Made by a program: the position numbers and the translations under genes
Shown: positions 1 through 6,137 of the stretch, piece after piece
Numbering within the stretch: the stretch's first letter is position 1
Layout: the number at the start of each line of letters is the position of its first letter
Source of the DNA: CAYYYP01 sp964475985
GTDB taxonomy: Bacteria; Bdellovibrionota; UBA1018; CAYHWW01
Assembly (NCBI GenBank): GCA_964475985.1
Contig: CAYYYP010000078.1
Span: 1 to 9,698, forward strand
Direction of reading: 5' to 3'
Length of the DNA: 9,698 bases
The notes under the pieces: model-generated
Told to the model about the DNA's origin: nothing
The model's database searches: none
The model's input: the letters and a program-made list of their open reading frames with translations, nothing else

Positions 1-878
1 AGACCACTGGCCGGAACCTGCACTTCAATTTTACCGTCTTTCTTCACATGAATGTAGGGCTCGCGATTGGAAACGATTAGGATTTCATCCCCGCGCAATT
101 CGTCCTGAAGGACCTGCTTTAAAACCTTAGGGCTCCAGCTCATCTGCGTTTCGTCCCGCACTGCGAGTTCACTCTGAAGTTCCTTGATCAAAAAATTTAA
201 ATCTTTGACGATGGGTCGTAATTCAGGCGAGGTTTCCCGCAACGTTTTGCGGCGCAGCGGATTCGTGATGAGGCCCTCGCCCCTTAATATGGCCCGCAAG
301 CTCGCCGTCCAACCTTGTAGGCTTAATTGCGCGATGACCACCGTGATGGACGAGATGACGGTGGCGAGCACCGCAAGAAACAAAAACAGGTAACGTTTTG
401 TGGCGGCACTTCGACGCTCCACAAAACTCATGTCGTGCACTAAAACCAGCTCGCCTTCCGGTTGTCCCAGCTCGTTGCGCATAGGTTCAAAGGCGATGTG
501 CAATGGCCCCTGAGGCAATCGCAACATAGTAGAATAACTCAGACCAAATTCGCTGGGCGGGTGATTGCAACGGACTGTATCTGGGAAACTACTCGTCTTG
601 TAGAGTAGATTACGGTTTTGGTCGCAAAACCCTAGGGCAAAAATCCGTTCGTCTTTCAGGATCTGCGCAAAAGTTTCTAATACCTTTGGCGTTGATCTTG
701 ATTTTAAATTCGGGATTATGGATTGGGATGAAATGATGTTCGATAATGAACTTGAACGCAAAGAGAGGTCTTTTTCAAACCATTGAAAGGTGAGTCGGTC
801 GATCAGAGGTGTCACTAAATACGCGATAAGCGCAATGACCAGGGCAAGCGGTAGAATGAAACGCATTGAAAATCGCAT
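1..878 (-). CDS. otsA: Trehalose-6-phosphate synthase with N-terminal membrane sensor module (5' part, runs off the left edge)
   Basis: This is the first 292 codons of a minus-strand gene whose remainder lies to the left of the window. Residues 266-292 (ILIVSNREPYIH, then a PASG motif) match the start of the GT20 trehalose-6-phosphate synthase fold, which transfers glucose from UDP-glucose to glucose-6-phosphate. Residues 1-265 form an extra module. A transmembrane helix lies at about 7-26, followed by an extracytoplasmic stretch of about 135 residues resembling a PDC/Cache-like sensor (ERIFALGFCDQNRNLLYKT at 78-96). A second helix lies at about 163-186, then a HAMP-like helical linker to about 245. 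The predicted topology is a periplasmic sensor with a cytoplasmic catalytic domain. Sensor-fused OtsA proteins are known in proteobacteria, where the whole protein is usually over 700 residues. ATG 878 is chosen because it gives a short basic N-terminus before helix 1; Met5 (ATG at 866) is an alternative. No Shine-Dalgarno sequence is visible. The ligand cannot be inferred. Confidence 0.9.
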   Translation of the reverse strand, partial: MRFSMRFILPLALVIALIAYLVTPLIDRLTFQWFEKDLSLRSSSLSNIISSQSIIPNLKSRSTPKVLETFAQILKDERIFALGFCDQNRNLLYKTSSFPDTVRCNHPPSEFGLSYSTMLRLPQGPLHIAFEPMRNELGQPEGELVLVHDMSFVERRSAATKRYLFLFLAVLATVISSITVVIAQLSLQGWTASLRAILRGEGLITNPLRRKTLRETSPELRPIVKDLNFLIKELQSELAVRDETQMSWSPKVLKQVLQDELRGDEILIVSNREPYIHVKKDGKIEVQVPASG

Positions 879-923
879 GGGTGCTGGTTTTACTTTTATA
901 TCAAACTAAAATACAGTCCAAAC
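879..923. promoter_or_regulatory. Divergent promoter region between otsA and the GH15 gene
   Basis: This 45-bp gap is AT-rich and must hold the promoters of both divergent genes unless they lie inside coding sequence. Candidate -10 boxes are TAAAAT at 907-912 for the plus-strand gene and TATAAA (reverse complement of 895-900) for the minus-strand gene. No good -35 box is seen for either. Both boxes would place transcription starts only about 5-10 bases from the start codons, and neither gene has a visible ribosome binding site, so leaderless or very short-leader mRNAs are possible. This is inference from motif spacing only. Confidence 0.35.
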
Positions 924-2708
924 ATGTATCGTTACGGTTTAATTGGGAATTGTCAGGCATCTGCCCTCATTCACGAAAGTGGCTCCATGGACTGGCTTTG
1001 TTTTCCTCGGCCCGATGATCCGCCAGTGTTCGGAAAACTCTTAGATTCGGATGGCGGTCACTTCTCTGTCGAGCTCAGCGAGCAGGCCACCACAAGGCAG
1101 ACCTACATCCCTAATACGAACGTGCTTACGACTTTTCTGCGCACGCCTGATGGATCTGAAATCAAGATTACGGATTTTTGTCCGAGATTCTCGCAACAAG
1201 GACGAATGTACCGCCCGCTCAATGTGTTTCGCATCATTGAACCGGTATCCGGAAATGTAAATTTAAAAGTTTTATGCAAGCCCGTGCACGGATGGGAGAA
1301 AACTTATGCCAAGCCCATCCGGGGTAACAGTCATTTGCGTTATGAGATGCGGCAAAGCCAGCTGCGCCTTACGACAAACATGCCCATGACCTATCTTTGC
1401 GAGGAGAGTTTTTTTGTACTCAAGGAACCCCTTTATTTTGCCCTGACGTGGGACATCGGCATTGAGGGCGACCTCATTCACGTCACCCATTCGTTCCTTG
1501 AGCAAACGATCGATTACTGGAATACGTGGGTAAAACATTGCTCAATTCCAAGCCTTTACCAAAAGGAAACCATCCGTTCAGCGCTTGCGCTTAAGCTTCA
1601 CTGCTACGAGGATACGGGTGCCATTCTCGCAGCGTTAACGACTAGCTTGCCTGAAGAAAATGGGAGTCAGCGCAACTGGGATTACCGGTTCTGCTGGTTG
1701 CGAGACGCCTATTTCACATTGTCCGCTTTTTATAATCTTGGGCATTTTGAAGAGATGGAAGGATTTTTAAAATTCCTGATCAACGTTGGCGAGAAGTCTG
1801 AAGGTGGTCAGGGTAAATATTCTAAATTGAGGCCAGTCTACCGACTTGACCAGACTCTGCCACTTCCGGAGCTAATCCATAAAGAGTGGCGGGGTTTTCA
1901 CGGCAACCAGCCCGTGCGCAGTGGGAATCAGGCGGCGGAACACATTCAAAATGACGTCTACGGCGAAATGGTATTGACCCTTTCTCCACTTTTTCTTGAT
2001 GAACGTTTTCATCGGCACTGTACCCCCGAAAATGAGTCGCTGCTGGGTTACCTTTCTGAACTTTGCGCAAAACATATTTCAGTGCCGGATGCCGGGCTTT
2101 GGGAGTTGCGGGATGGTTGGCAGGAGCATTCCTTTTCTAATCTCATGTGCTGGGCAGGACTTGATCGCATCGAAAAAATTCAACGGCGGGGCTTCTTAAA
2201 GAATTTAAATTTTGACGTAGGAAAAGCCAAAAAATCAGCCTACTCCGCCGTTAAAGCTGCGGTGAAAAATGGAGTGTTAGGTAATGGTCCCGCAGATGAA
2301 ACCGTTGATTCATCGCTTTTACTTTTGTCCGTGCTTCGTTTTCCGGATGATGAACTCTCTTTGAATACCATGCGAAGAATTCAGCAAGATTTGAGTTTGG
2401 GCCCGGATCATATGGCCTCAAGTTATCTTTATCGATACTTGCGTAAAGATGATTTTGGCCGGCCTCAGTCGGCCTTTCTGATTTGTTCTTTTTGGTTGGT
2501 GCAAGCGCTTGCGAAACTTGGTCAAACTGCCGAAGCCCAAAAGGTGCTGGAAAACATCATGGGCGCGGCAAGTCCTTTGGGACTTTTTTCCGAGCATTAT
2601 TTGCCCCACGAAAAAACCCAGATCGGGAATTTTCCTCAGGCCTATTCCCATGTCGGGCAAATCAACGCAGCATTTGCCGTAAGCCCGCCCTGGACTGAAG
2701 TGATTTAA
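924..2708 (+). CDS. Glycoside hydrolase family 15 protein (glucoamylase or trehalase type)
   Basis: This 594-residue protein has the two-part layout of bacterial GH15 enzymes. An N-terminal beta-sandwich domain (about 1-220) opens with the typical YGLIGNCQASALIHESGSMD segment. An (alpha/alpha)6 barrel follows and contains RNWDYRFCWLRD at 250-261. The likely catalytic acid is Glu394 in GLWELRD. The likely base is Glu557 in FSEHYLP, followed by the conserved GNFPQAYSH at 568-576. GH15 enzymes are inverting and release glucose from alpha-glucans; some members hydrolyse trehalose, and the sequence alone does not decide which applies here. There is no signal peptide, so the enzyme is cytosolic. 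Its divergent neighbour makes trehalose-6-phosphate, so a role in trehalose or glycogen turnover is the best inference. The stretch after the acid reads EHSFSNLMCW, where many relatives have HFTHSKVMCW. The ATG is fixed by the conserved N-terminus; no Shine-Dalgarno sequence precedes it. Confidence 0.92.
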   Translation: MYRYGLIGNCQASALIHESGSMDWLCFPRPDDPPVFGKLLDSDGGHFSVELSEQATTRQTYIPNTNVLTTFLRTPDGSEIKITDFCPRFSQQGRMYRPLNVFRIIEPVSGNVNLKVLCKPVHGWEKTYAKPIRGNSHLRYEMRQSQLRLTTNMPMTYLCEESFFVLKEPLYFALTWDIGIEGDLIHVTHSFLEQTIDYWNTWVKHCSIPSLYQKETIRSALALKLHCYEDTGAILAALTTSLPEENGSQRNWDYRFCWLRDAYFTLSAFYNLGHFEEMEGFLKFLINVGEKSEGGQGKYSKLRPVYRLDQTLPLPELIHKEWRGFHGNQPVRSGNQAAEHIQNDVYGEMVLTLSPLFLDERFHRHCTPENESLLGYLSELCAKHISVPDAGLWELRDGWQEHSFSNLMCWAGLDRIEKIQRRGFLKNLNFDVGKAKKSAYSAVKAAVKNGVLGNGPADETVDSSLLLLSVLRFPDDELSLNTMRRIQQDLSLGPDHMASSYLYRYLRKDDFGRPQSAFLICSFWLVQALAKLGQTAEAQKVLENIMGAASPLGLFSEHYLPHEKTQIGNFPQAYSHVGQINAAFAVSPPWTEVI

Positions 2709-2757
2709 ATTAGATTTTCCGTGGATTTGCGGGATTGGGCTTGTTAAAAGTTTTTTT

Positions 2758-3618
2758 ATGTACTGCAAAGATTCAAATCCGATTTTTACGTTTCTCTTGA
2801 TGTTTATGAGTTTTATTTTTTTAGGTATAAGTTCGCCTTCCGCAAAGGCCGTGCAGAATCTTGAGTCCTTGCAACTAAATATTCAGGACGCCGGGCGCGA
2901 GTATCGGGGTACACTTTTTTTTCCGAAAAAGTCAGATGGTCCGTTGCCCCTTGTTGTCGTAGTTCATGAATGGTGGGGCAAAACGGAATACCCGGTCTTG
3001 AGGGCGAAGAAGATCTCCCAGGAATTAGGTTATGCCGCTTTAGTGGTGGACCTTTTTGGCGAAGGTAAAACCGCCGAAACGCCAGATGCCGCTAAAGCAT
3101 TGGCTGGGCCGTTTTATGAAAATCCGGAAATGGGTGTTGCACGTATCGAAAAATTCATCACGGCAGCCCTGGATCTAAGTAATGGGAAAACCGTTTCTCT
3201 GGATCCTCAACGTATCGCCGCCATTGGTTATTGTTTTGGAGGCACCCAAGTTTTGAACCTCGCACGAGTGGGACATTTAGTGAACGACCACAAACTTAAA
3301 GGGGTGGTTAGTTTCCACGGCGGGCTTGCGAGTTCTATAAAAGCGAAATCACCGTTTATAGCAAAGGTGTTGGTGCTCCACGGAGCGGCCGACAAGATGG
3401 TGAAGCCAGAAGAAGTGGAAGCATTCCAAAAAGAAATGAAGGAGAGTCAGGCGATTCTTACCCTGAAAGCATACCCCAAAGCTTTACATGCTTTCACAAA
3501 TCCGAAAGCTACCGCCATTGGCAAAAAATATGGCATTCCGGTGGCGTACAACGCGACTGCCGATAAGGATTCATGGAAACAAATGAAACTTTTTCTTCAA
3601 GAGATATTTAAGGAGTAA
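2758..3618 (+). CDS. Exported dienelactone hydrolase family protein
   Basis: This 286-residue alpha/beta-hydrolase has a complete dienelactone-hydrolase-type triad. Cys159 is the nucleophile in the elbow IGYCFGG, Asp212 lies in LHGAADKMV, and His244 lies in ALHAF. The Cys nucleophile is the hallmark of this family; the true substrate may be a lactone or another ester. The N-terminus (lysine at residue 4, hydrophobic core about 9-25, then SPSAKA before Val32) looks like a Sec signal peptide, so the mature enzyme should be periplasmic or secreted. No lipobox is seen. The start has no Shine-Dalgarno sequence and is preceded by a run of seven T. Later ATGs at residues 15 and 17 would cut into the signal peptide, so 2758 is preferred. 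The gap to the upstream GH15 gene is 49 bp with no clear terminator. The gene is tightly followed by a short-chain dehydrogenase and probably shares its transcript. Confidence 0.9.
   Translation: MYCKDSNPIFTFLLMFMSFIFLGISSPSAKAVQNLESLQLNIQDAGREYRGTLFFPKKSDGPLPLVVVVHEWWGKTEYPVLRAKKISQELGYAALVVDLFGEGKTAETPDAAKALAGPFYENPEMGVARIEKFITAALDLSNGKTVSLDPQRIAAIGYCFGGTQVLNLARVGHLVNDHKLKGVVSFHGGLASSIKAKSPFIAKVLVLHGAADKMVKPEEVEAFQKEMKESQAILTLKAYPKALHAFTNPKATAIGKKYGIPVAYNATADKDSWKQMKLFLQEIFKE
3610..3615 (+). promoter_or_regulatory. Ribosome binding site of the SDR gene, adjoining the upstream stop codon
   Basis: AAGGAG lies 7 bases before ATG 3623 and directly abuts the TAA stop (3616-3618) of the dienelactone hydrolase gene. 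It fixes the start of the dehydrogenase. It also implies that the two genes are translated from one mRNA, with ribosomes ending the first gene next to the entry site of the second. Confidence 0.8.
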
Positions 3619-3622
3619 AGAA

Positions 3623-4360
3623 ATGTGTCCAACAATTCATCAACAGAATTCGAAGCAGCCTAAAATTGCCGTAATCACCGGAGCGCTCAAAGGCCTTGGC
3701 CTTCAGACCGCAAAGGAGCTTTCGGAGAAGGGTTATGTCACGGTGCTGAGTGCACGCAGTGGCGCAAACGCACCAGAAATCTTAGGGAATCTAAAAAAGC
3801 CCGGAAACGAAGTTCATTTCGAGCTCCTAGATATCGCTCAAACAGCAAGCATTGAAAGTTTTACGAACCGGGTCCTCGAAAAGTTTGGCAGGGTGGATGT
3901 GCTCGTGAACAATGCCGGTATTTTCATCGACGGTTCAGAGCCTACGCTTTCCTTGGCGGAAATTTCTGAGAAAATTTTAGAGACCTTCACGACCAATACG
4001 CTTGGCGCATATTTGCTTTCTAGAAAACTCATTCCCTTAATGCTTAAAAATGGTTTTGGTCGCATTGTAAATGTGTCAAGTGGAATGGGACAGCTTTCGG
4101 AAATGGACGGTGGTTATCCGGCCTATCGCCTTTCAAAAACGGCGCTCAATGCCGTGACTGCCTCCCTAGCCAGTGAAACGAAAGGAAAGGGCATTCTTAT
4201 TAATTCCGTTTGCCCAGGCTGGGTAAAAACCGACATGGGCGGTGAGAACGCTGAGCGCTCCGTAGAAAAAGGGGCAGAAACTATTGTGTGGGCTGCAACG
4301 CTTCCGGATAACGGACCTACCGGTAGGTTTTTCCGGGATAAAGAACGTTTGGATTGGTAG
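3623..4360 (+). CDS. Short-chain dehydrogenase/reductase, carbonyl-reductase-like
   Basis: This 245-residue classical SDR of normal length has a complete motif set. The cofactor-binding loop is TGALKGLG at 19-26 and NNAG is at 96-99. The catalytic serine is Ser152 or Ser153 in VNVSS, and the YxxxK pair is Tyr168 and Lys172. PGWVKTDMGG, followed by a tail with GAETIVWAATLP and PTGRFFRD, matches the carbonyl-reductase-like subgroup, which is usually NADPH-dependent and reduces ketones or aldehydes. The exact substrate is unknown. There is no signal peptide, so it acts in the cytosol, unlike its exported operon partner; the two therefore probably do not act on the same pool directly. The gap to the upstream stop is only 4 bases, which indicates an operon. 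The gene converges on the glycosyltransferase gene with 8 bases between stops and no recognisable terminator. Confidence 0.93.
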   Translation: MCPTIHQQNSKQPKIAVITGALKGLGLQTAKELSEKGYVTVLSARSGANAPEILGNLKKPGNEVHFELLDIAQTASIESFTNRVLEKFGRVDVLVNNAGIFIDGSEPTLSLAEISEKILETFTTNTLGAYLLSRKLIPLMLKNGFGRIVNVSSGMGQLSEMDGGYPAYRLSKTALNAVTASLASETKGKGILINSVCPGWVKTDMGGENAERSVEKGAETIVWAATLPDNGPTGRFFRDKERLDW

Positions 4361-4368
4361 GTAAAGGC

Positions 4369-5922
4369 CTAAAGTTTAGGGCTCGCCTCGCGGATCACGA
4401 CTTTCTTTAAGTCACAAAAATCAACGAGCACTTGAGCATCGTTATTGTAGGAGGTGAGAGGTGCAAACGCATCTCGTTCGGAGCAGGGCCGGGATAAAAA
4501 GCCGTACTTTTGAAGATGCTCTGAATAGACTTCTTTCGGGATAGGTAAGGCGTGCAATCCTTTTAGGGTGACGATGTGATTAAAGGACAATGTAACGCCC
4601 TGCTCATTCGTGGTGAGGGAGAGATCAGCATTTTCCCGAATACCAAAGTAACCAATCGCCTTAAGATTTTGGGTAATAATTCTTTTCCGCACTTCGATAA
4701 GAGATTCGAAATTAGGGATCTCCTGCTTTGCGACAACATGTCCATTTATGATGAGTAAATATATTCCGGTAGCAACCAGAGCCACACCGGCGGTACGCCT
4801 GACCTTAAGTAATTCAACCAGATTTTTTACGGTGTATGCCAGGGCAAGAAAAACGATAGGAATGGCAAAAAAAACGTGTCGAAAATCAAAATTTTGCCGT
4901 GGATATGCCAAAAACGCGCAAATTAAAGTTAGAAAAATCATGGCTTGCGCGGCCAGGATCGCAAAAATTCCAAAGCCATGTAGTTTCTTTCGAAAGACGA
5001 GCGGCAGCGCCAAAACTAGGGGCAGGAGTGCAGGGATGGACTGATGACCACCCGGAAAAAATAAGGTCATACTCCTGATCCAGTTTTCAAAAATTGCCAA
5101 CGGATTCAGCCGGAAGTTATTCCACAAACTATTAAAAGTAGCGCTTTCAAGTTTTGCCATTCGGTATTTGTAAATCATGCAAAAGAAGCCAAAACTTAAT
5201 GTATGAAAAACTAGGATGAAGTATTTTTCTCGGAGAGCCTGAATCCTAGCGATGGTTGCTTTCCTATCTAAAACCAACAGTCCCAACAGTCCCAAAAGTT
5301 GTAAAAACAGGTTTGGAAAATAGAAAATATGAAACCAATAACCTAAACCAGAAACGACCAAGAAACCCTTCAGGTAGCTATGCTTCTGTTCTTTGCTAGC
5401 TTGCAAATATTTAAGCCAGAGATACCAGCTCAAACATGTAAAGAAAAAGAGCGAGGCATAAAGCCTAGTTTCAATGAAGAAAAAATTCAGTCCCGCAGAC
5501 TGGGTTAAAAATACGGCAATGAATCCAAGAAAAAGCCAGAGGTCATTGAGAATAGCGGCCACCGTTTTCAGTAGAAAAAATGTGCCAGTCGTCATTAGGA
5601 GGAGGCAATAGGTGCGCGCAAAAAACTCAAGATGATAAACCGCTCGGTCGCCAAATATATTTTCTTGCAAGCGCCAAACTGCGCTCCCGACAAAGAAATC
5701 AAGGGGTGGCGAAAGGGTATTTAATCGGGTTGCTGTGAATATATTTTTGATTCCACGCTGCGCCCAGGCGAGCAAGATAAAGGTTTCATCCCCGTTAAGG
5801 TAAGTTACGCTCGCCTGCAGCCCGTGAAAAACCAAAAGAAAAACGCAATAGCCGATAATTAGGGTAGTCTGCCGATGGCCGATTGATCTTGAAACGTTCC
5901 GATATAGTGATTTTATTTTCAT
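4369..5922 (-). CDS. GT39/ArnT-like membrane glycosyltransferase (GT-C fold)
   Basis: This 517-residue polytopic membrane protein has about ten to twelve hydrophobic helices, including about 20-38, 102-122, 128-146, 153-172, 203-218, 234-251, 317-340, 349-368 and 378-393. The first extracytoplasmic loop carries Asp45-Glu46 in YLNGDETF, the acidic pair typical of GT-C enzymes that use polyprenyl-phosphate sugars. A second motif, ETRLYA at 151-156, matches the EARxY-like signature of the PMT/ArnT group. The C-terminal stretch, about 125 residues from 394, is soluble and probably periplasmic. The likely role is transfer of a lipid-linked sugar to a protein or envelope glycolipid; acceptor and donor are unknown. 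No polyprenyl-phosphate sugar synthase is next to it. The start at ATG 5922 gives a basic N-terminus before helix 1, and no clear Shine-Dalgarno sequence is seen. Confidence 0.82.
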   Translation of the reverse strand: MKIKSLYRNVSRSIGHRQTTLIIGYCVFLLVFHGLQASVTYLNGDETFILLAWAQRGIKNIFTATRLNTLSPPLDFFVGSAVWRLQENIFGDRAVYHLEFFARTYCLLLMTTGTFFLLKTVAAILNDLWLFLGFIAVFLTQSAGLNFFFIETRLYASLFFFTCLSWYLWLKYLQASKEQKHSYLKGFLVVSGLGYWFHIFYFPNLFLQLLGLLGLLVLDRKATIARIQALREKYFILVFHTLSFGFFCMIYKYRMAKLESATFNSLWNNFRLNPLAIFENWIRSMTLFFPGGHQSIPALLPLVLALPLVFRKKLHGFGIFAILAAQAMIFLTLICAFLAYPRQNFDFRHVFFAIPIVFLALAYTVKNLVELLKVRRTAGVALVATGIYLLIINGHVVAKQEIPNFESLIEVRKRIITQNLKAIGYFGIRENADLSLTTNEQGVTLSFNHIVTLKGLHALPIPKEVYSEHLQKYGFLSRPCSERDAFAPLTSYNNDAQVLVDFCDLKKVVIREASPKL

Positions 5923-6055
5923 TTTTAGGTTTAACTAAATATAAGCCACTATTTTTCTTGAATGAAAACTTAAAAATAAGCCGGAAGGATAGGCCTGTTT
6001 AAATCTCATACATCTGTAAACGAATCATATTTAAAATTCCTGGAATTCGGCACCG

Positions 6056-6061
6056 TATAAT
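6056..6061 (+). promoter_or_regulatory. Perfect -10 box upstream of the 6138 gene
   Basis: TATAAT lies in the 215-bp gap between two divergent genes and about 76 bases before ATG 6138. The -35 region is poor: the AT-rich stretch at about 6031-6038 has no close match to TTGACA, so the promoter may be activator-dependent. The predicted transcription start near 6068 falls within the left arm of an inverted repeat. The rest of the gap (5923-6030) is AT-rich, should contain the promoter of the minus-strand glycosyltransferase gene, and shows no other convincing feature. Confidence 0.5.
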
Positions 6062-6063
6062 TT

Positions 6064-6097
6064 TATGCCAATCTAAGCGCGCCTGACGTATGGCATA
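6064..6097. repeat. Inverted repeat over the predicted transcription start of the 6138 gene
   Basis: TATGCCA at 6064-6070 and its exact reverse complement TGGCATA at 6091-6097 are separated by 20 bases. The left arm begins 2 bases after the -10 box. It could be a split operator for a dimeric regulator or a weak leader hairpin. The arms are only 7 bp, so chance is possible. Confidence 0.4.
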
Positions 6098-6124
6098 GAT
6101 CCTGAATCCTAGTTTCACGTACCT

Positions 6125-6130
6125 AGGGGG
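6125..6130 (+). promoter_or_regulatory. Ribosome binding site favouring ATG 6138
   Basis: AGGGGG sits 7 bases before ATG 6138. The internal candidates ATG 6156 and ATG 6171 lack comparable purine tracts. This supports the longer N-terminus, although ATG 6171 would give a more conventional short signal peptide. Confidence 0.55.
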
Positions 6131-6137
6131 TTGGATT

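Noticed and set aside
184..393. Plus-strand open frame of 69 codons
   Set aside because: It lies antisense within the sensor part of otsA, whose minus-strand frame is open throughout and has recognisable protein features. The short frame shows none.
1272..2070. Minus-strand open frames inside the GH15 gene
   Set aside because: They are shadows of a gene with intact GH15 motifs and have no ribosome binding site or recognisable protein features.
2709..2757. T-rich end of the gap between the GH15 and hydrolase genes as a terminator
   Set aside because: There is a run of seven T at 2751-2757, but no stable stem lies immediately before it, and the run abuts the next start codon.
4368..4380. CCTAAAGTTTAGG palindrome between the convergent SDR and glycosyltransferase genes as a terminator
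   Set aside because: The arms are separated by one base, so only about 3 bp could pair with a workable loop, and no T-run follows on either strand.
4576..5044. Plus-strand frames opposite the glycosyltransferase gene
   Set aside because: They are composition shadows of a long membrane-protein gene. The basic-rich translation is what antisense of hydrophobic codons gives.
5851..5858. GCCGATAA resembling the -10 element of a flagellar sigma-28 promoter
   Set aside because: It lies inside the glycosyltransferase gene, and the required TAAA element is not present 15 bases upstream.
6043..6054. GAATTCGGCACC resembles a common EcoRI cDNA-library adaptor
   Set aside because: The match breaks after GAATTCGGCAC, the flanks continue as ordinary intergenic DNA with a promoter, and there is no junction. 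It is treated as coincidence.
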